From Candidatus Dormiibacterota bacterium (GTDB lineage: Bacteria; Chloroflexota; Dormibacteria; CF-121), in contig DASZZN010000018.1 of assembly GCA_035544955.1 (NCBI GenBank), positions 1 to 64,000 of the forward strand: a stretch of 64,000 bases of DNA. Direction: 5' to 3'. Under the pieces are notes generated by a model, which was not told the origin of the DNA, searched no databases, and worked only from the letters and a program-made list of their open reading frames with translations. The position numbers and the translations under genes are program-made. Shown in pieces: positions 23,414 to 31,364 of this stretch. The stretch's first letter is position 1; each line of letters opens with the position of its first letter.

Positions 23414-24106
23414 ATGCCCTCCCAGGTCTTCTCGGTGCCCGAGGTGAAGCGGTTGCTGGAGCAGGGCGCGCAGCTGGTAGACGTGCTCGGCGACGACGAG
23501 TTCGCCAACGACCATCTACCCGGCGCGATCAATATCCCGTTGAAGCGGCTCGATGAAAAAACAGCGGCCGGACTCGATCGCGAGCGGCCAGTGCTCGTCT
23601 ACTGCAACGACTTCGGTTGAGACCTCTCGCCGAGGGCCGCGTGGCGGCTCGAGACGCTTGGCTTCAAGAACGTGATCGACTATGTCCCCGGCAAGCTGGC
23701 GTGGTACGAGGAAAACCAGCCGCGCGAGGGCAAGGCCGTCGAGGAGACCTGGATCGGTGACGTCGCGGATCCGGAGGTGCCGACCTGCGGTCTCAAGGAT
23801 CGCGTCGGCGATGTGCGCGGTCGGACCGGGGATTGGGCCACCTGCGTCGTGCTCGGCCCGGCGCGGGTGGTCCTCGGGTTGCTGCGCAAGGCAGAGCTCG
23901 ACGGGGACCCCAGCGCGACCGCGGAGCGGGTGATGCGGCCGGGGCCGAAGACCTTCCGACCGAACGTGACGCTCGAGGAGCTGCTCAAGTCGATGCGCGA
24001 GCACGACATCCAGACCAACAGCCTGGTCACCACTGGCGAGGGCCGGCTGCTGGGCGTGATCTCACGCGCCGACGCCGAGGCGACCCTCGCCCACGAGCAG
24101 GCTTAG
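23414..24106 (+). CDS. Rhodanese-CBS protein with in-frame TGA; candidate selenoprotein
   Basis: One frame runs from the ATG at 23414 to TAG at 24104 and is broken only by TGA at 23618 (codon 69). Before it lies the first part of a rhodanese domain (QLVDVLGDDEFANDHLPGAI, then PVLVYCNDFG). After it the domain continues without shift (DLSPRAAWRLETLGF, VIDYVPGKLAWY), then two CBS-like halves (TCVVLGPARVVLGLL and VTLEELLKSMREHDIQTN, GRLLGVISRADA). The TGA falls in the active-site loop, five residues after Cys64. From memory, homologues carry Cys there (pattern VYCxDxxCDLSPRAA). A hairpin lies 10-31 bases downstream. Selenocysteine insertion would give 230 residues. A nonsense mutation or sequence error is the alternative; other genes here use TGA as a normal stop. 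Confidence 0.7.
23631..23651 (+). promoter_or_regulatory. SECIS-like hairpin downstream of the in-frame TGA
   Basis: CGAG (23631-23634) pairs with CTCG (23648-23651) and CCGC (23637-23640) with GCGG (23644-23647), leaving a GG bulge and the loop GTG (23641-23643). The loop begins 20 bases after the TGA and its first base is G. Bacterial SECIS elements typically have the loop about 16-37 bases after UGA with a G in its first two positions, so the geometry fits. Confidence 0.5.
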
Positions 24107-24759
24107 GATTTCCGCCGGAAGTCGCAGCTGCGCCGCAACGGGCAGGCATCACAGCGCGGCGCTCGAGACTGGCAGATCATCGCCCCGAGATCCATCAACG
24201 CCTGGTTAATGAGGTAGCCCTTCCCTTTCGGAATCACCGCGGCGGCCAGCGACCAGAGCAGCTCGGTCCGGGCGCGCGGCGTGGTCGCGATCCCAAAGTA
24301 CCGTCGCAGCAGCCGGGCGACGTTGGTGTCGAGCACGGCCGCATCCCGCCGGTGGGCGAAACTCATGACCGCCCCGGCGGTGTAGCGCCCGATTCCGGGG
24401 AGGCTGCGCAACTCGTCGAGGGTTTCGGGAAACCCGCCACCTGGGCGGTCGGCGACGCGCAACGCCGCGCCATGGAGCCAGCGTCCCCGGATCTTGTACC
24501 CGAGTGGGTCGGTGATGGCCTTCACCTCGGCGAGTGGCGCGCTGGCCATCGCCGCCACCGTCGGATATTGCGCCAGGAGGCGTTCGTAGACCGGAACCAC
24601 CCGGGAGATCTGGGTCTGCTGCGACAGCACCTCCGAGACCAGGATGGCATAGGGATCTCGGGTCTTTCGCCACGGCAGGTCGCGGCCGTGCGTCCCGTAC
24701 CAGGCGAGCACCCGGCGCTGCAGCGAGCGGCGGCGGCCCCGGGCGATCAGTGACGCCAC
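24103..24759 (-). CDS. MutY-like A/G-specific adenine glycosylase, short form
   Basis: A 218-residue HhH-GPD DNA glycosylase. Seen: ILVSEVLSQQTQISRVVPVY (the catalytic Glu is in SEV), helix-hairpin-helix ELRSLPGIGRYTAGAVMSFA, the catalytic Asp in AAVLDTNVARLLRRYFG, and the iron-sulphur ligands C-x6-C-x2-C-x5-C in ICQSRAPRCDACPLRRSC. MutY proteins are usually near 350 residues with a NUDIX-like C-terminal domain that reads 8-oxoguanine; that domain is absent here. The protein could still remove adenine, or it may prefer other mismatches like the thermophilic MIG/TDG relatives. Its stop overlaps the rhodanese gene stop in TTAG. Confidence 0.87.
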   Translation of the reverse strand: MASLIARGRRRSLQRRVLAWYGTHGRDLPWRKTRDPYAILVSEVLSQQTQISRVVPVYERLLAQYPTVAAMASAPLAEVKAITDPLGYKIRGRWLHGAALRVADRPGGGFPETLDELRSLPGIGRYTAGAVMSFAHRRDAAVLDTNVARLLRRYFGIATTPRARTELLWSLAAAVIPKGKGYLINQALMDLGAMICQSRAPRCDACPLRRSCDFRRKS

Positions 24760-24812
24760 GGGTTGCGCCCCCCTAGCAAGCTCGGCCGGGCCGACCGGTT
24801 ATACGCATCGCC

Positions 24813-25739
24813 GTGCGAAAGCGGGGGCGCGTTCTGGTCGCACTCGGGGCCGCGTGGGCGCTTGCCCTCGCCATCCAGCTCTCCGCGCTGGCCCGCGCCG
24901 GGGGCGGCGGCGGCGGCGGCGGCGGTGGGGGTGGCGGTCACAGCGGCGGGGGCGGCGGCCACAGCAGCGGCGGGGGCGGGGGCTTTTTCTTCGTCGGCGG
25001 TGGCAGCTCGGGCAGCTCGAGCGGTGGGTCGCCGCTGCTCTTCTTCATCATCCTGGCACTGATCGGCGCCTTCCTCATCTACCGCGGGTTGTCGAGCCGG
25101 AAGTCGGCGAGCACCGTAACCGACGACGGTGACGACACGGCACCGCCCGTGGATTCCGCGGCCGTTGCAGTCGGCATCACGGGGCTGCAGGCGCGCGATC
25201 CGAACTTCAACCCGCAGGTCTTCATCGACCGGGCCCAGACCACCTTCTTTGTGCTGCAGAACGCCTGGATGGCCCGCAATCTGGAGCCGGCCCGCATCTA
25301 TCTCTCCGACGCGATTTATCACCGCTGGAAGCTGCAGGTCGAGCAGTTTGTGACCCTTCACAAGCGCGACGTGCTCGAAGACCTGGCCGTCAATGGCTGC
25401 GCCATCGCCAAGGTCGCGAGCGACGCGAACTTTGACAGTGTCACCGTCCGGTTCGACGCCATCGCCAAAGATTACGAAGTCGATGACGCCGGCAAGATGC
25501 TCAGTGGGGATAAAACGATAAAACCGTTTACCGAGTTCTGGACGTTCATCCGCAGCCAGGCGGCGAGGACGCGGGTCGGGGAGACCGCCGAAATCACGCA
25601 GTGTCCGAACTGCGGCGCGCCGGTCTCCATCAACGAGTCCGGCATCTGCGCCTACTGCAAGGCCACGGTGACCACGGGTCAGTTCGGCTGGGTGCTGAAT
25701 AACATCACCCAGGCGTCGGAGTGGTCCGCGGCGGCCTGA
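24813..25739 (+). CDS. Tim44-like domain protein with Gly-rich linker and zinc ribbon
   Basis: A 308-residue protein starting with GTG at 24813. Seen: a signal-like helix (VLVALGAAWALALAIQLSAL), a Gly/Ser/His-rich stretch of about 45 residues including a run of 13 glycines, a membrane helix LLFFIILALIGAFLIYRGL, then a Tim44-like domain (about 115-245) with NPQVFIDRAQTTFFVLQNAW and ARIYLSDAIYHRWKLQVEQF. The C-terminus has a zinc ribbon, CPNCGAPVSINESGICAYCK (CxxC-x13-CxxC). Tim44-like domains bind lipids or preproteins; the bacterial role is not settled. The glycine run (24900-24990) is a slippage-prone GGC/GGT repeat. Confidence 0.83.
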   Translation: MRKRGRVLVALGAAWALALAIQLSALARAGGGGGGGGGGGGGHSGGGGGHSSGGGGGFFFVGGGSSGSSSGGSPLLFFIILALIGAFLIYRGLSSRKSASTVTDDGDDTAPPVDSAAVAVGITGLQARDPNFNPQVFIDRAQTTFFVLQNAWMARNLEPARIYLSDAIYHRWKLQVEQFVTLHKRDVLEDLAVNGCAIAKVASDANFDSVTVRFDAIAKDYEVDDAGKMLSGDKTIKPFTEFWTFIRSQAARTRVGETAEITQCPNCGAPVSINESGICAYCKATVTTGQFGWVLNNITQASEWSAAA

Positions 25740-26253
25740 GCGTGTAGTCGAGGGCCGACCGGGCGAGGGCGGCCGCGGCCACCTCCAGCTCGCCGGCAGC
25801 CACGACATGGTTGACCAGCCCTTGAGCGACGGCCTCCCTCGCGGACATCAGCCGGCCGGTCAGGATCAGCTCCAGCCCGAGCTTGCGCGGGAGGCTTCGA
25901 CCGATCGCCGGCATGATCGTCATCGGCATGATGCCGAGCCGCACCCCGGGCAGACCGAAGCGCGCGGCCTCCACGGCGACGGCGAGCTGGCAGGCCGCGA
26001 CCAACCCGAAGCCCGCGCCCAGGGCGTCCCCGTTGACCGCGGCGACCAGCGGTTTCGAATAGGTGTCGATCAGGACTAACAGGGTGCCGAGCTCGCGCCG
26101 CTCAAGGGCCTGCTCGAGTGGTCGACGCCCGCTGATGAACCCCTTCAGGTCGGCGCCCGCGCTGAACGTCTCACCGGTTCCAACCAGGGTTACGGCATGG
26201 ACGTCAGTGTGGTCGCGCGCCCGCGCCAGGGCGAGATGCAGGGCCCGCACCAT
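25705..26253 (-). CDS. Enoyl-CoA hydratase/isomerase family protein; start unclear
   Basis: A crotonase-fold protein, 182 residues from the ATG at 26253. Seen: oxyanion-hole segments GETFSAGADLKGFIS and AVNGDALGAGFGLVAACQL, and PGVRLGIMPMTIMPAIGRSL. The same frame continues upstream to about 26340 with LVESRTAGVLTLRLNRPEAR, clearly the first beta strands of a crotonase, but without ATG, GTG or TTG. The real protein therefore probably starts near the aldehyde dehydrogenase stop (26343) with an unusual start, or a base has been lost. The catalytic glutamates of classical hydratases are not evident (MPMTIM replaces the usual GLxPGxGGTQ), so it may act on a different acyl-CoA reaction. Confidence 0.75.
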   Translation of the reverse strand: MVRALHLALARARDHTDVHAVTLVGTGETFSAGADLKGFISGRRPLEQALERRELGTLLVLIDTYSKPLVAAVNGDALGAGFGLVAACQLAVAVEAARFGLPGVRLGIMPMTIMPAIGRSLPRKLGLELILTGRLMSAREAVAQGLVNHVVAAGELEVAAAALARSALDYTLRPPRTTPTPG

Positions 26254-26342
26254 CGACGGACTGAGCGCGTTGCGCGCCTCCGGCCGGTTCAGCCGGAGGG
26301 TCAGGACACCCGCGGTCCGGCTCTCGACGAGCTCGTTCGCCG

Positions 26343-27788
26343 CTAGACGCCACCCATGACGACGCTTTTCTCTTCGGTGTAGAAGTCGAGCACCTCGATG
26401 CCGTGTTCCTTGCCGAAGCCGCTGTGTTTGGTGCCGCCAAAGGGCAGCTCGTCATATGCCACCAGGTTGACCTGGTTGATCCAGGCATAGCCGACGTCCA
26501 GCCGATCGATCGTCTGCTGCGCCTTCTTGATGTCACGCGTGAATACGGAAGAGCCCAAGCCAAACTCCGAGTCGTTGGCGCGCTCGATCGCCTCGTCGAG
26601 ACTCTTGACGCGAGCAATCGGCAGCAGCGGCCCAAATGTCTCCTCCCGCCACACCCGGGCGTCCGGTGGAACATCGGTTATGACGGTCGGCTCGAAGAAG
26701 AAGCCCCGGTCGTATGGCGCGCCCCGCAAGCGGTTGCCACCGGCGAGCAAGCGTGCGCCACGGTCGAGGGCATCTTTCAGCTGGGCTTCGATCGTCTCGC
26801 GACCGCCCGCTGTGTGCATCGGCCCCATCTGGGATGACGCATCTGTCCCAGGCAGAACCTTGAGTCGCTTGGCCCGCGCGGTGACCCTCTCGATTACCTG
26901 GTCAAAGACCGCTTCGTGGACGAAGACCCGCTTCACCGCCAGGCACGCCTGGCCGGCGTTGAAAAACCGTCCGATGGCGATCGCCTTGCTCGCCTGCTCG
27001 ATGTCGGCGTCATCGCAGACGATGGCCGGGTCGCTGCCGCCGAGCTCCAGGGTGACGTGCTTCAAGTCGGAGGCCGCCTCCGCCATCACCTGTTTGCCGG
27101 TCTGGGTTTCCCCGGTGAATCCGATCTTGCGCACCTTCGGATTCTTGATCATCTCCTGGCCGACCACCGCTCCCGGACCGACGACGACGTTCAGCACGCC
27201 GGGGGGGAGGCCGCCCTCATTCATCAATTCGACCAGCCGGATGGTCGACAGTGGCGTGGTACTGGCCGGCTTGGCGACCACGGTGTTGCCGACCGCCAGC
27301 GCCGGGGCAATCTTGTTCGCGAGCAGCGTGAGCGGGAAGTTCCAGGGAATGATGGCGCCGACGACCCCAATCGGTCGGCGCACCACCAGGCCGAAAGCCC
27401 CTGGCACCGATAGCTGGACGTGCTTGCCCCGGATGGCGCCTGAGGCGGCCAGCATCGCATAGAACTCGATGCCCTCGACGAATCGCTCGGCCTCGATCTT
27501 CGAGTCGCGCAGCGGCTTGCCCTGCTCGCGCGTCAACAGCGAGGCGACCTCGTCGAGGTGCTGCCGGGCCAGCGCCGCGCCTTCCATCAGGATCTGCGTG
27601 CGCTTCTGCGGCAGCGTCTCGGCCCAACCGCGGAACGCCGCGTGGGCGGCGTCGATCGCCTGCCGGGTTTCCTCGACGCCGGCCTGTGGGACCGTGTCGA
27701 CCAGCTCGCCGGTCGCGGGGTCGTGGATCTCCACGGTCGCGCCGGAGCGTGCCGACACCGGCTTGCCGTCAATCACCATCGTGCTCAT
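26343..27788 (-). CDS. NAD(P)-dependent aldehyde dehydrogenase
   Basis: A 481-residue ALDH. Seen: IPWNFPLTLLANKIAPALA (Asn150), VAKPAS (Lys173), GFTGETQTGKQVM, catalytic Glu248 in LELGGSDPAI and Cys282 in FFNAGQACLAVK, and the C-terminal YDELPFGGTKHSGFGKEHGI. Overall it resembles succinate-semialdehyde, lactaldehyde or betaine aldehyde dehydrogenases, and the exact substrate cannot be chosen. AGGAGG lies upstream of the ATG at 27788. A crotonase gene follows on the same strand, and another crotonase gene is divergent from it, so a fatty or branched-chain acid degradation setting is likely. Confidence 0.9.
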   Translation of the reverse strand: MSTMVIDGKPVSARSGATVEIHDPATGELVDTVPQAGVEETRQAIDAAHAAFRGWAETLPQKRTQILMEGAALARQHLDEVASLLTREQGKPLRDSKIEAERFVEGIEFYAMLAASGAIRGKHVQLSVPGAFGLVVRRPIGVVGAIIPWNFPLTLLANKIAPALAVGNTVVAKPASTTPLSTIRLVELMNEGGLPPGVLNVVVGPGAVVGQEMIKNPKVRKIGFTGETQTGKQVMAEAASDLKHVTLELGGSDPAIVCDDADIEQASKAIAIGRFFNAGQACLAVKRVFVHEAVFDQVIERVTARAKRLKVLPGTDASSQMGPMHTAGGRETIEAQLKDALDRGARLLAGGNRLRGAPYDRGFFFEPTVITDVPPDARVWREETFGPLLPIARVKSLDEAIERANDSEFGLGSSVFTRDIKKAQQTIDRLDVGYAWINQVNLVAYDELPFGGTKHSGFGKEHGIEVLDFYTEEKSVVMGGV

Positions 27789-27852
27789 ATCCTTGCCATT
27801 CCTCCTGCTAGCGCGGGCGAACTAGACTTCAGGGTACACAAAGGAGGGATCG

Positions 27853-28653
27853 ATGGAGCAAGCGACCACCTCGGCCAGGGTTGTGTCGGTCAGCAAGGAA
27901 CAGGGCGGCGTGGCGCTCATTCACCTCAATCGCCCACCGGCGAATTCGTATGATCGGCAGTTCATCGACGACCTGAATGCCGCCATCGATGAGATCCGCT
28001 TCGATGCAGCGATCGGCGCGGCGGTGCTGATGTCGGACCTGCCCAAGTTCTTCAGCGCCGGCGCCGACATCGGGATGTTCCGCAGCGTCACCTCGAAGGT
28101 ACGGGCGATGACGATCCTGCACATGCACGAAGTCCTGCTCAAGATGGAGCACACGCCAAAGGTGTTCATCGCCGCCATCGGCGGTCATTGCCTGGGCGGA
28201 GGCCTGGAGATCGCGCTCGCCGCCGATTTCCGCTTTGCGGCCGAGGGGGAATACCGGCTCGGCGTCCCGGAAGTCACGCTCGGCCTGCTGCCGGGTAACG
28301 GCGGGACGCAGCGCCTGCCTCGTCTGATCGGCCGGCAGAAGGCGATGGAATTGCTCCTGACCGGCAAGCCGCTGGATCCTGCGTCGGCGGCCGGTCTCGG
28401 GATCGTCGATCGACTCGTCGCGCCGGACCGGCTGCTGCCGGAAGCGATCGCTTTTGCCACGACCCTGGCGGGTGGTCCGACCGTGGCCATCGGCGAGATC
28501 AAGCTGGTTGCGAAGCAGGGGCTCGAGATGTCGCTCGAGAGCGCACTCGCGCTGGAGCGAGGCGGCATCTTCCGTCTCTTCGAGACGGCGGACGCCAAAG
28601 AGGGGCTCACCGCCTTCGCCGAGAAGCGCAAACCCACCTGGAAGGGCGAATAG
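27853..28653 (+). CDS. Enoyl-CoA hydratase/isomerase
   Basis: A 266-residue crotonase. Seen: VALIHLNRPPANSYDRQFID, oxyanion-hole segments FFSAGADIGMFR and IGGHCLGGGLEIALAADFRF, the hydratase motif EVTLGLLPGNGGTQRLPRLI with the expected Glu, and SAAGLGIVDRLVAPDRLLPE. It probably hydrates short enoyl-CoA thioesters in beta-oxidation. AAAGGAGGG precedes the ATG. It is divergent from the aldehyde dehydrogenase across 64 bases, so the two units may share control. Confidence 0.92.
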   Translation: MEQATTSARVVSVSKEQGGVALIHLNRPPANSYDRQFIDDLNAAIDEIRFDAAIGAAVLMSDLPKFFSAGADIGMFRSVTSKVRAMTILHMHEVLLKMEHTPKVFIAAIGGHCLGGGLEIALAADFRFAAEGEYRLGVPEVTLGLLPGNGGTQRLPRLIGRQKAMELLLTGKPLDPASAAGLGIVDRLVAPDRLLPEAIAFATTLAGGPTVAIGEIKLVAKQGLEMSLESALALERGGIFRLFETADAKEGLTAFAEKRKPTWKGE

Positions 28654-28758
28654 CCTCGGTTCAGCCCCCGGCGCGGAGACCTACCTTCTATATGCGTCCA
28701 GCCCGGCCGCGACCGGCTGCCTGTCACATTCGTGCGGGCGGTGGTGCTTCCTTGGTAG

Positions 28759-29322
28759 ATGCTCCAGATGGAGGCGTGGCGCCCGACCGTAACCCGGGCG
28801 TCGTTGGGCGCGATTAACCAGCGCGTGCCGGATCCGTTCGAACGGCTATTCCTGCAGGAGTATCCGAAGGTCGTGGCCATCGCCTATCGGGTTCTCGCCG
28901 ATCGGCCGGCGGCGGAGGATGTCGCCCAGGAGGTCTTCCTCAAGTTCCATCGGAGTCACTCCCCCGACTCCGAGCGCGCCTCCGGGTGGCTCCATGCCGC
29001 CGCCGTCCATTCGGCGCTGAACGTGATTCGTGGGGAGCGGCGACGGGCGCTGCGCGAGACCGCCCACGCGCTCGACCCGGCGCGGCCGACGATCGCCAGC
29101 CCCGAGCGGTTGGTCGAGGAAGCGGAGCAACGGCGCGAGGTGCGGCGTGCGCTCAGCCGGTTGCCGCAGCGGACGGCAGCCGTCTTGATGCTCCGGCACA
29201 GCGGGCTGAGCTACGCCGAGGTGGCGATGGCGCTCGGCATGAAGGTAGGCAATGTGGGGACGCTGCTGCGCCGGGCGGAAGAGGCCCTGCGCAAGGAGGT
29301 CAAACGTGCGACACCTGAGTGA
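28759..29322 (+). CDS. ECF-type RNA polymerase sigma factor
   Basis: A 187-residue sigma-70 family protein. Region 2 is seen in FERLFLQEYPKVVAIAYRVL and ADRPAAEDVAQEVFLKFHRS, region 4 in ALSRLPQRTAAVLMLRHSGL, SYAEVAMALGMKVGNVGTLL and RRAEEALRKEV. No extra C-terminal domain is present. The next gene, overlapping its last 17 bases, has a zinc-binding anti-sigma motif, so it should be held inactive until an envelope signal arrives. The ABC exporter genes that follow are likely targets of its regulon. Confidence 0.92.
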   Translation: MLQMEAWRPTVTRASLGAINQRVPDPFERLFLQEYPKVVAIAYRVLADRPAAEDVAQEVFLKFHRSHSPDSERASGWLHAAAVHSALNVIRGERRRALRETAHALDPARPTIASPERLVEEAEQRREVRRALSRLPQRTAAVLMLRHSGLSYAEVAMALGMKVGNVGTLLRRAEEALRKEVKRATPE

Positions 29323-30418
29323 TGGATCGCTGCGACGGATCTATGACGAGCCGCTGGCGCTGACGGCGGCGGATCAAGCGCACTTCGACGAGTGCGCGGA
29401 GTGCAAACCGCGCTTCCACGTGATCGCGAATGATGCGCGGGCTACGACGGGACTGCTGCAGGTGCCGGCCTTCGAGCCGCAGGCTCCTGCCGCCCTTGCC
29501 ATGGTGCGGACGCGCATCAAGCGAGAGGAGACGGCCAGGCCGCCGCGCTGGTACGAGCGCTGGCTGAGTCGGACCTCGGCTCGCTGGCGACCGATGGCCA
29601 CACCGGCGATCGCCGTGCTGCTGGCGGCCGCACTGCTCACGGGCCTCGGGGTATCCGGAATCGCGCAGAGCCTGGTCCGGATCTTCGAGCCGCAGCAGCT
29701 CAAGGCGGTGACGGTCTCGCCTTCCGACTTCGCCCAAACCACTGCCCTGCTCGACTACGGACAGGTGAAATGGTTGCCGGACGCGCCGAGGTTGCAGCAG
29801 CTCACCGATGCGGCGACGGCCCAAACCCAGTCCGGACTTCCGGTTCTGATGCCGGCCTCTCTTCCGAACGGGGTTTCCGGCCCGGTCAGCTACGGGGCCG
29901 TCTCCCGCGCGACCGGGTCACTGACCTTCGACGCCGAGCGGCTACGCGCGTCCGCCGCAACCAAGGGCGTGAAGGTCAACCCCATGCCGTCGAGTATTAA
30001 CGGCAGCACGCTCGTGGTCAACGCCGGTCCGGCGCTGGTCGAGGTGTGGGGCCTGTCTGGCGGGACGGGAATCGCCAGCGTACCGACGCTCGTGATCGCG
30101 CAGACCCGAGTCCCAACGGTCGACTCGAATGGCGCGACCACCGCGCAACTCGAGGATTACCTGCTCTCGCAGCCCGGGGTGCCGCCAGAGCTCGCGGCAC
30201 AGGTCAGGGCGATCAAGGATCCGAGCACGACGCTTCCGATCCCAATCCCGAAGGGCCTGGCGACGACGGAGTCCGTGCAGGTCAATGGAATGCCCGCAAC
30301 GCTGATCAAAGCCGTGCTGGGGGCGGGCGTGGTCTGGGTGAAGAATGGCGTAATCTACGCCGTCGGAGGTCAGTTGACCCCCGACCAGGTGCTCGCCATT
30401 GCAACGTCCCTCCACTGA
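29306..30418 (+). CDS. Anti-sigma factor with zinc-binding domain, one TM and a large outer domain
   Basis: A 370-residue protein starting at GTG 29306, with AAGGAGGT five bases upstream. Residues 26-33 give the H-x3-C-x2-C zinc anti-sigma motif (HFDECAEC). One membrane helix, ATPAIAVLLAAALLTGLGVS, lies near residues 99-118. The remaining 250 residues should lie outside the cell and contain beta-rich, Ser/Thr-rich segments such as LMPASLPNGVSGPVSYGAVS and TSGLPVL-type turns, resembling DUF4367-like sensor regions. It should bind the sigma factor encoded just before it. Its end overlaps the ABC ATPase start by 20 bases, tying signal sensing and export in one transcript. Confidence 0.82.
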   Translation: MRHLSDGSLRRIYDEPLALTAADQAHFDECAECKPRFHVIANDARATTGLLQVPAFEPQAPAALAMVRTRIKREETARPPRWYERWLSRTSARWRPMATPAIAVLLAAALLTGLGVSGIAQSLVRIFEPQQLKAVTVSPSDFAQTTALLDYGQVKWLPDAPRLQQLTDAATAQTQSGLPVLMPASLPNGVSGPVSYGAVSRATGSLTFDAERLRASAATKGVKVNPMPSSINGSTLVVNAGPALVEVWGLSGGTGIASVPTLVIAQTRVPTVDSNGATTAQLEDYLLSQPGVPPELAAQVRAIKDPSTTLPIPIPKGLATTESVQVNGMPATLIKAVLGAGVVWVKNGVIYAVGGQLTPDQVLAIATSLH

Positions 30419-31364
30419 TCCCATCGATCTGAATCCGACGGAGGCGGCCGATGCCGCCTCCCTTGCCGTTCATACGCAGGACCTGGCGAAGCGCTACGGC
30501 AAGACGGTCGCGCTGAGCGGGCTGACGATGAGCGTGCGGCGCGCGGAGGTCTTCGGATTCCTGGGACCGAACGGTGCCGGAAAGACGACCGCCGTGAAGC
30601 TGCTGGTCGGCCTGGCGCTCCCCACCGCGGGCCAGGGATGGGTCCTGGGCGCGCCGATCGGCGACCTGCAAACTCGGCGACGTCTCGGCTACCTGCCGGA
30701 GCTGTTCCGCTACCAGGGCTGGATGAAAGCGCGAGAGGTGCTGGGTCTGCACTGCGAGCTCTCCGACATGGCGCGCTCCGACTGGAAAGCCGAGATCGAC
30801 AGCGCGCTCGAGCTGGTCGGTCTTTCGGATAGGGCGGACGATAAGGTCGAGGGCTTCTCGAAGGGCATGCAGCAACGGCTGGGCCTGGGTGTCGCCTTGC
30901 TCGGTCGCCCCGAGCTGGTATTGCTCGACGAGCCCACCTCGGCGCTCGATCCGGTCGGGCGCCACGACGTCCGGGAGATCATCCGCACGTTGAAGGCGCG
31001 CGGCACCGCCGTCTTTCTCAACTCGCACCTGCTCAGCGAGGTCGAGCAGATCTGCGACCGGCTGGCCGTGGTGGACCACGGCCGGGTGATCGCGACCGGA
31101 ACGATGGCGCAGATCCTGGGACAGGACGGGGCCGTTCGAGTCCGCGTGACGGGGCTAGCGGCAGCCGGTCGTTCCGGGCTTGGCGCGTTCGGGAACCTCG
31201 AGGACGAGGGCGAATGGCTGACCTTCCGTGGCCTTTCCCCGGATCGGGTACCCGATCTCGTCAGTGAGATGGTCCGCCTGGGCGGCCGCGTCTATGCCGT
31301 CGAGCCGCGACACGAGACGCTCGAGGACCGCTTCCTCCAGCTCCTGAAGGAGCAGGACCAATGA
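30399..31364 (+). CDS. ABC transporter ATP-binding protein
   Basis: A 321-residue ATPase for an ABC-2 exporter. Seen: Walker A FLGPNGAGKTTAVKLLVGLA near residue 54, signature VEGFSKGMQQRLGLGVALLG, Walker B LVLLDEPTSALDPVGR, and the H-loop His in VFLNSHLLSEVEQICDR. The C-terminal 90 residues are a small regulatory domain (RVRVTGLAAAGRSGLGAFGN). Its reading frame begins inside the anti-sigma gene and overlaps the permease start by four bases. The cargo is unknown; membership in a sigma/anti-sigma operon suggests envelope stress or antimicrobial defence. Confidence 0.92.
   Translation: MQRPSTDPIDLNPTEAADAASLAVHTQDLAKRYGKTVALSGLTMSVRRAEVFGFLGPNGAGKTTAVKLLVGLALPTAGQGWVLGAPIGDLQTRRRLGYLPELFRYQGWMKAREVLGLHCELSDMARSDWKAEIDSALELVGLSDRADDKVEGFSKGMQQRLGLGVALLGRPELVLLDEPTSALDPVGRHDVREIIRTLKARGTAVFLNSHLLSEVEQICDRLAVVDHGRVIATGTMAQILGQDGAVRVRVTGLAAAGRSGLGAFGNLEDEGEWLTFRGLSPDRVPDLVSEMVRLGGRVYAVEPRHETLEDRFLQLLKEQDQ

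Noticed and set aside
23618-23620. Genome-wide recoding of TGA as an amino acid
   Set aside because: Many intact genes in the window end at TGA (for example kdpF, kdpA, mutual ATGA overlaps) at the expected protein end, so TGA is a normal stop here.
24813-25739. Secreted adhesin because of the glycine-rich repeat
   Set aside because: A Tim44-like domain and zinc ribbon follow the membrane helix, so the glycine stretch is better seen as a linker.
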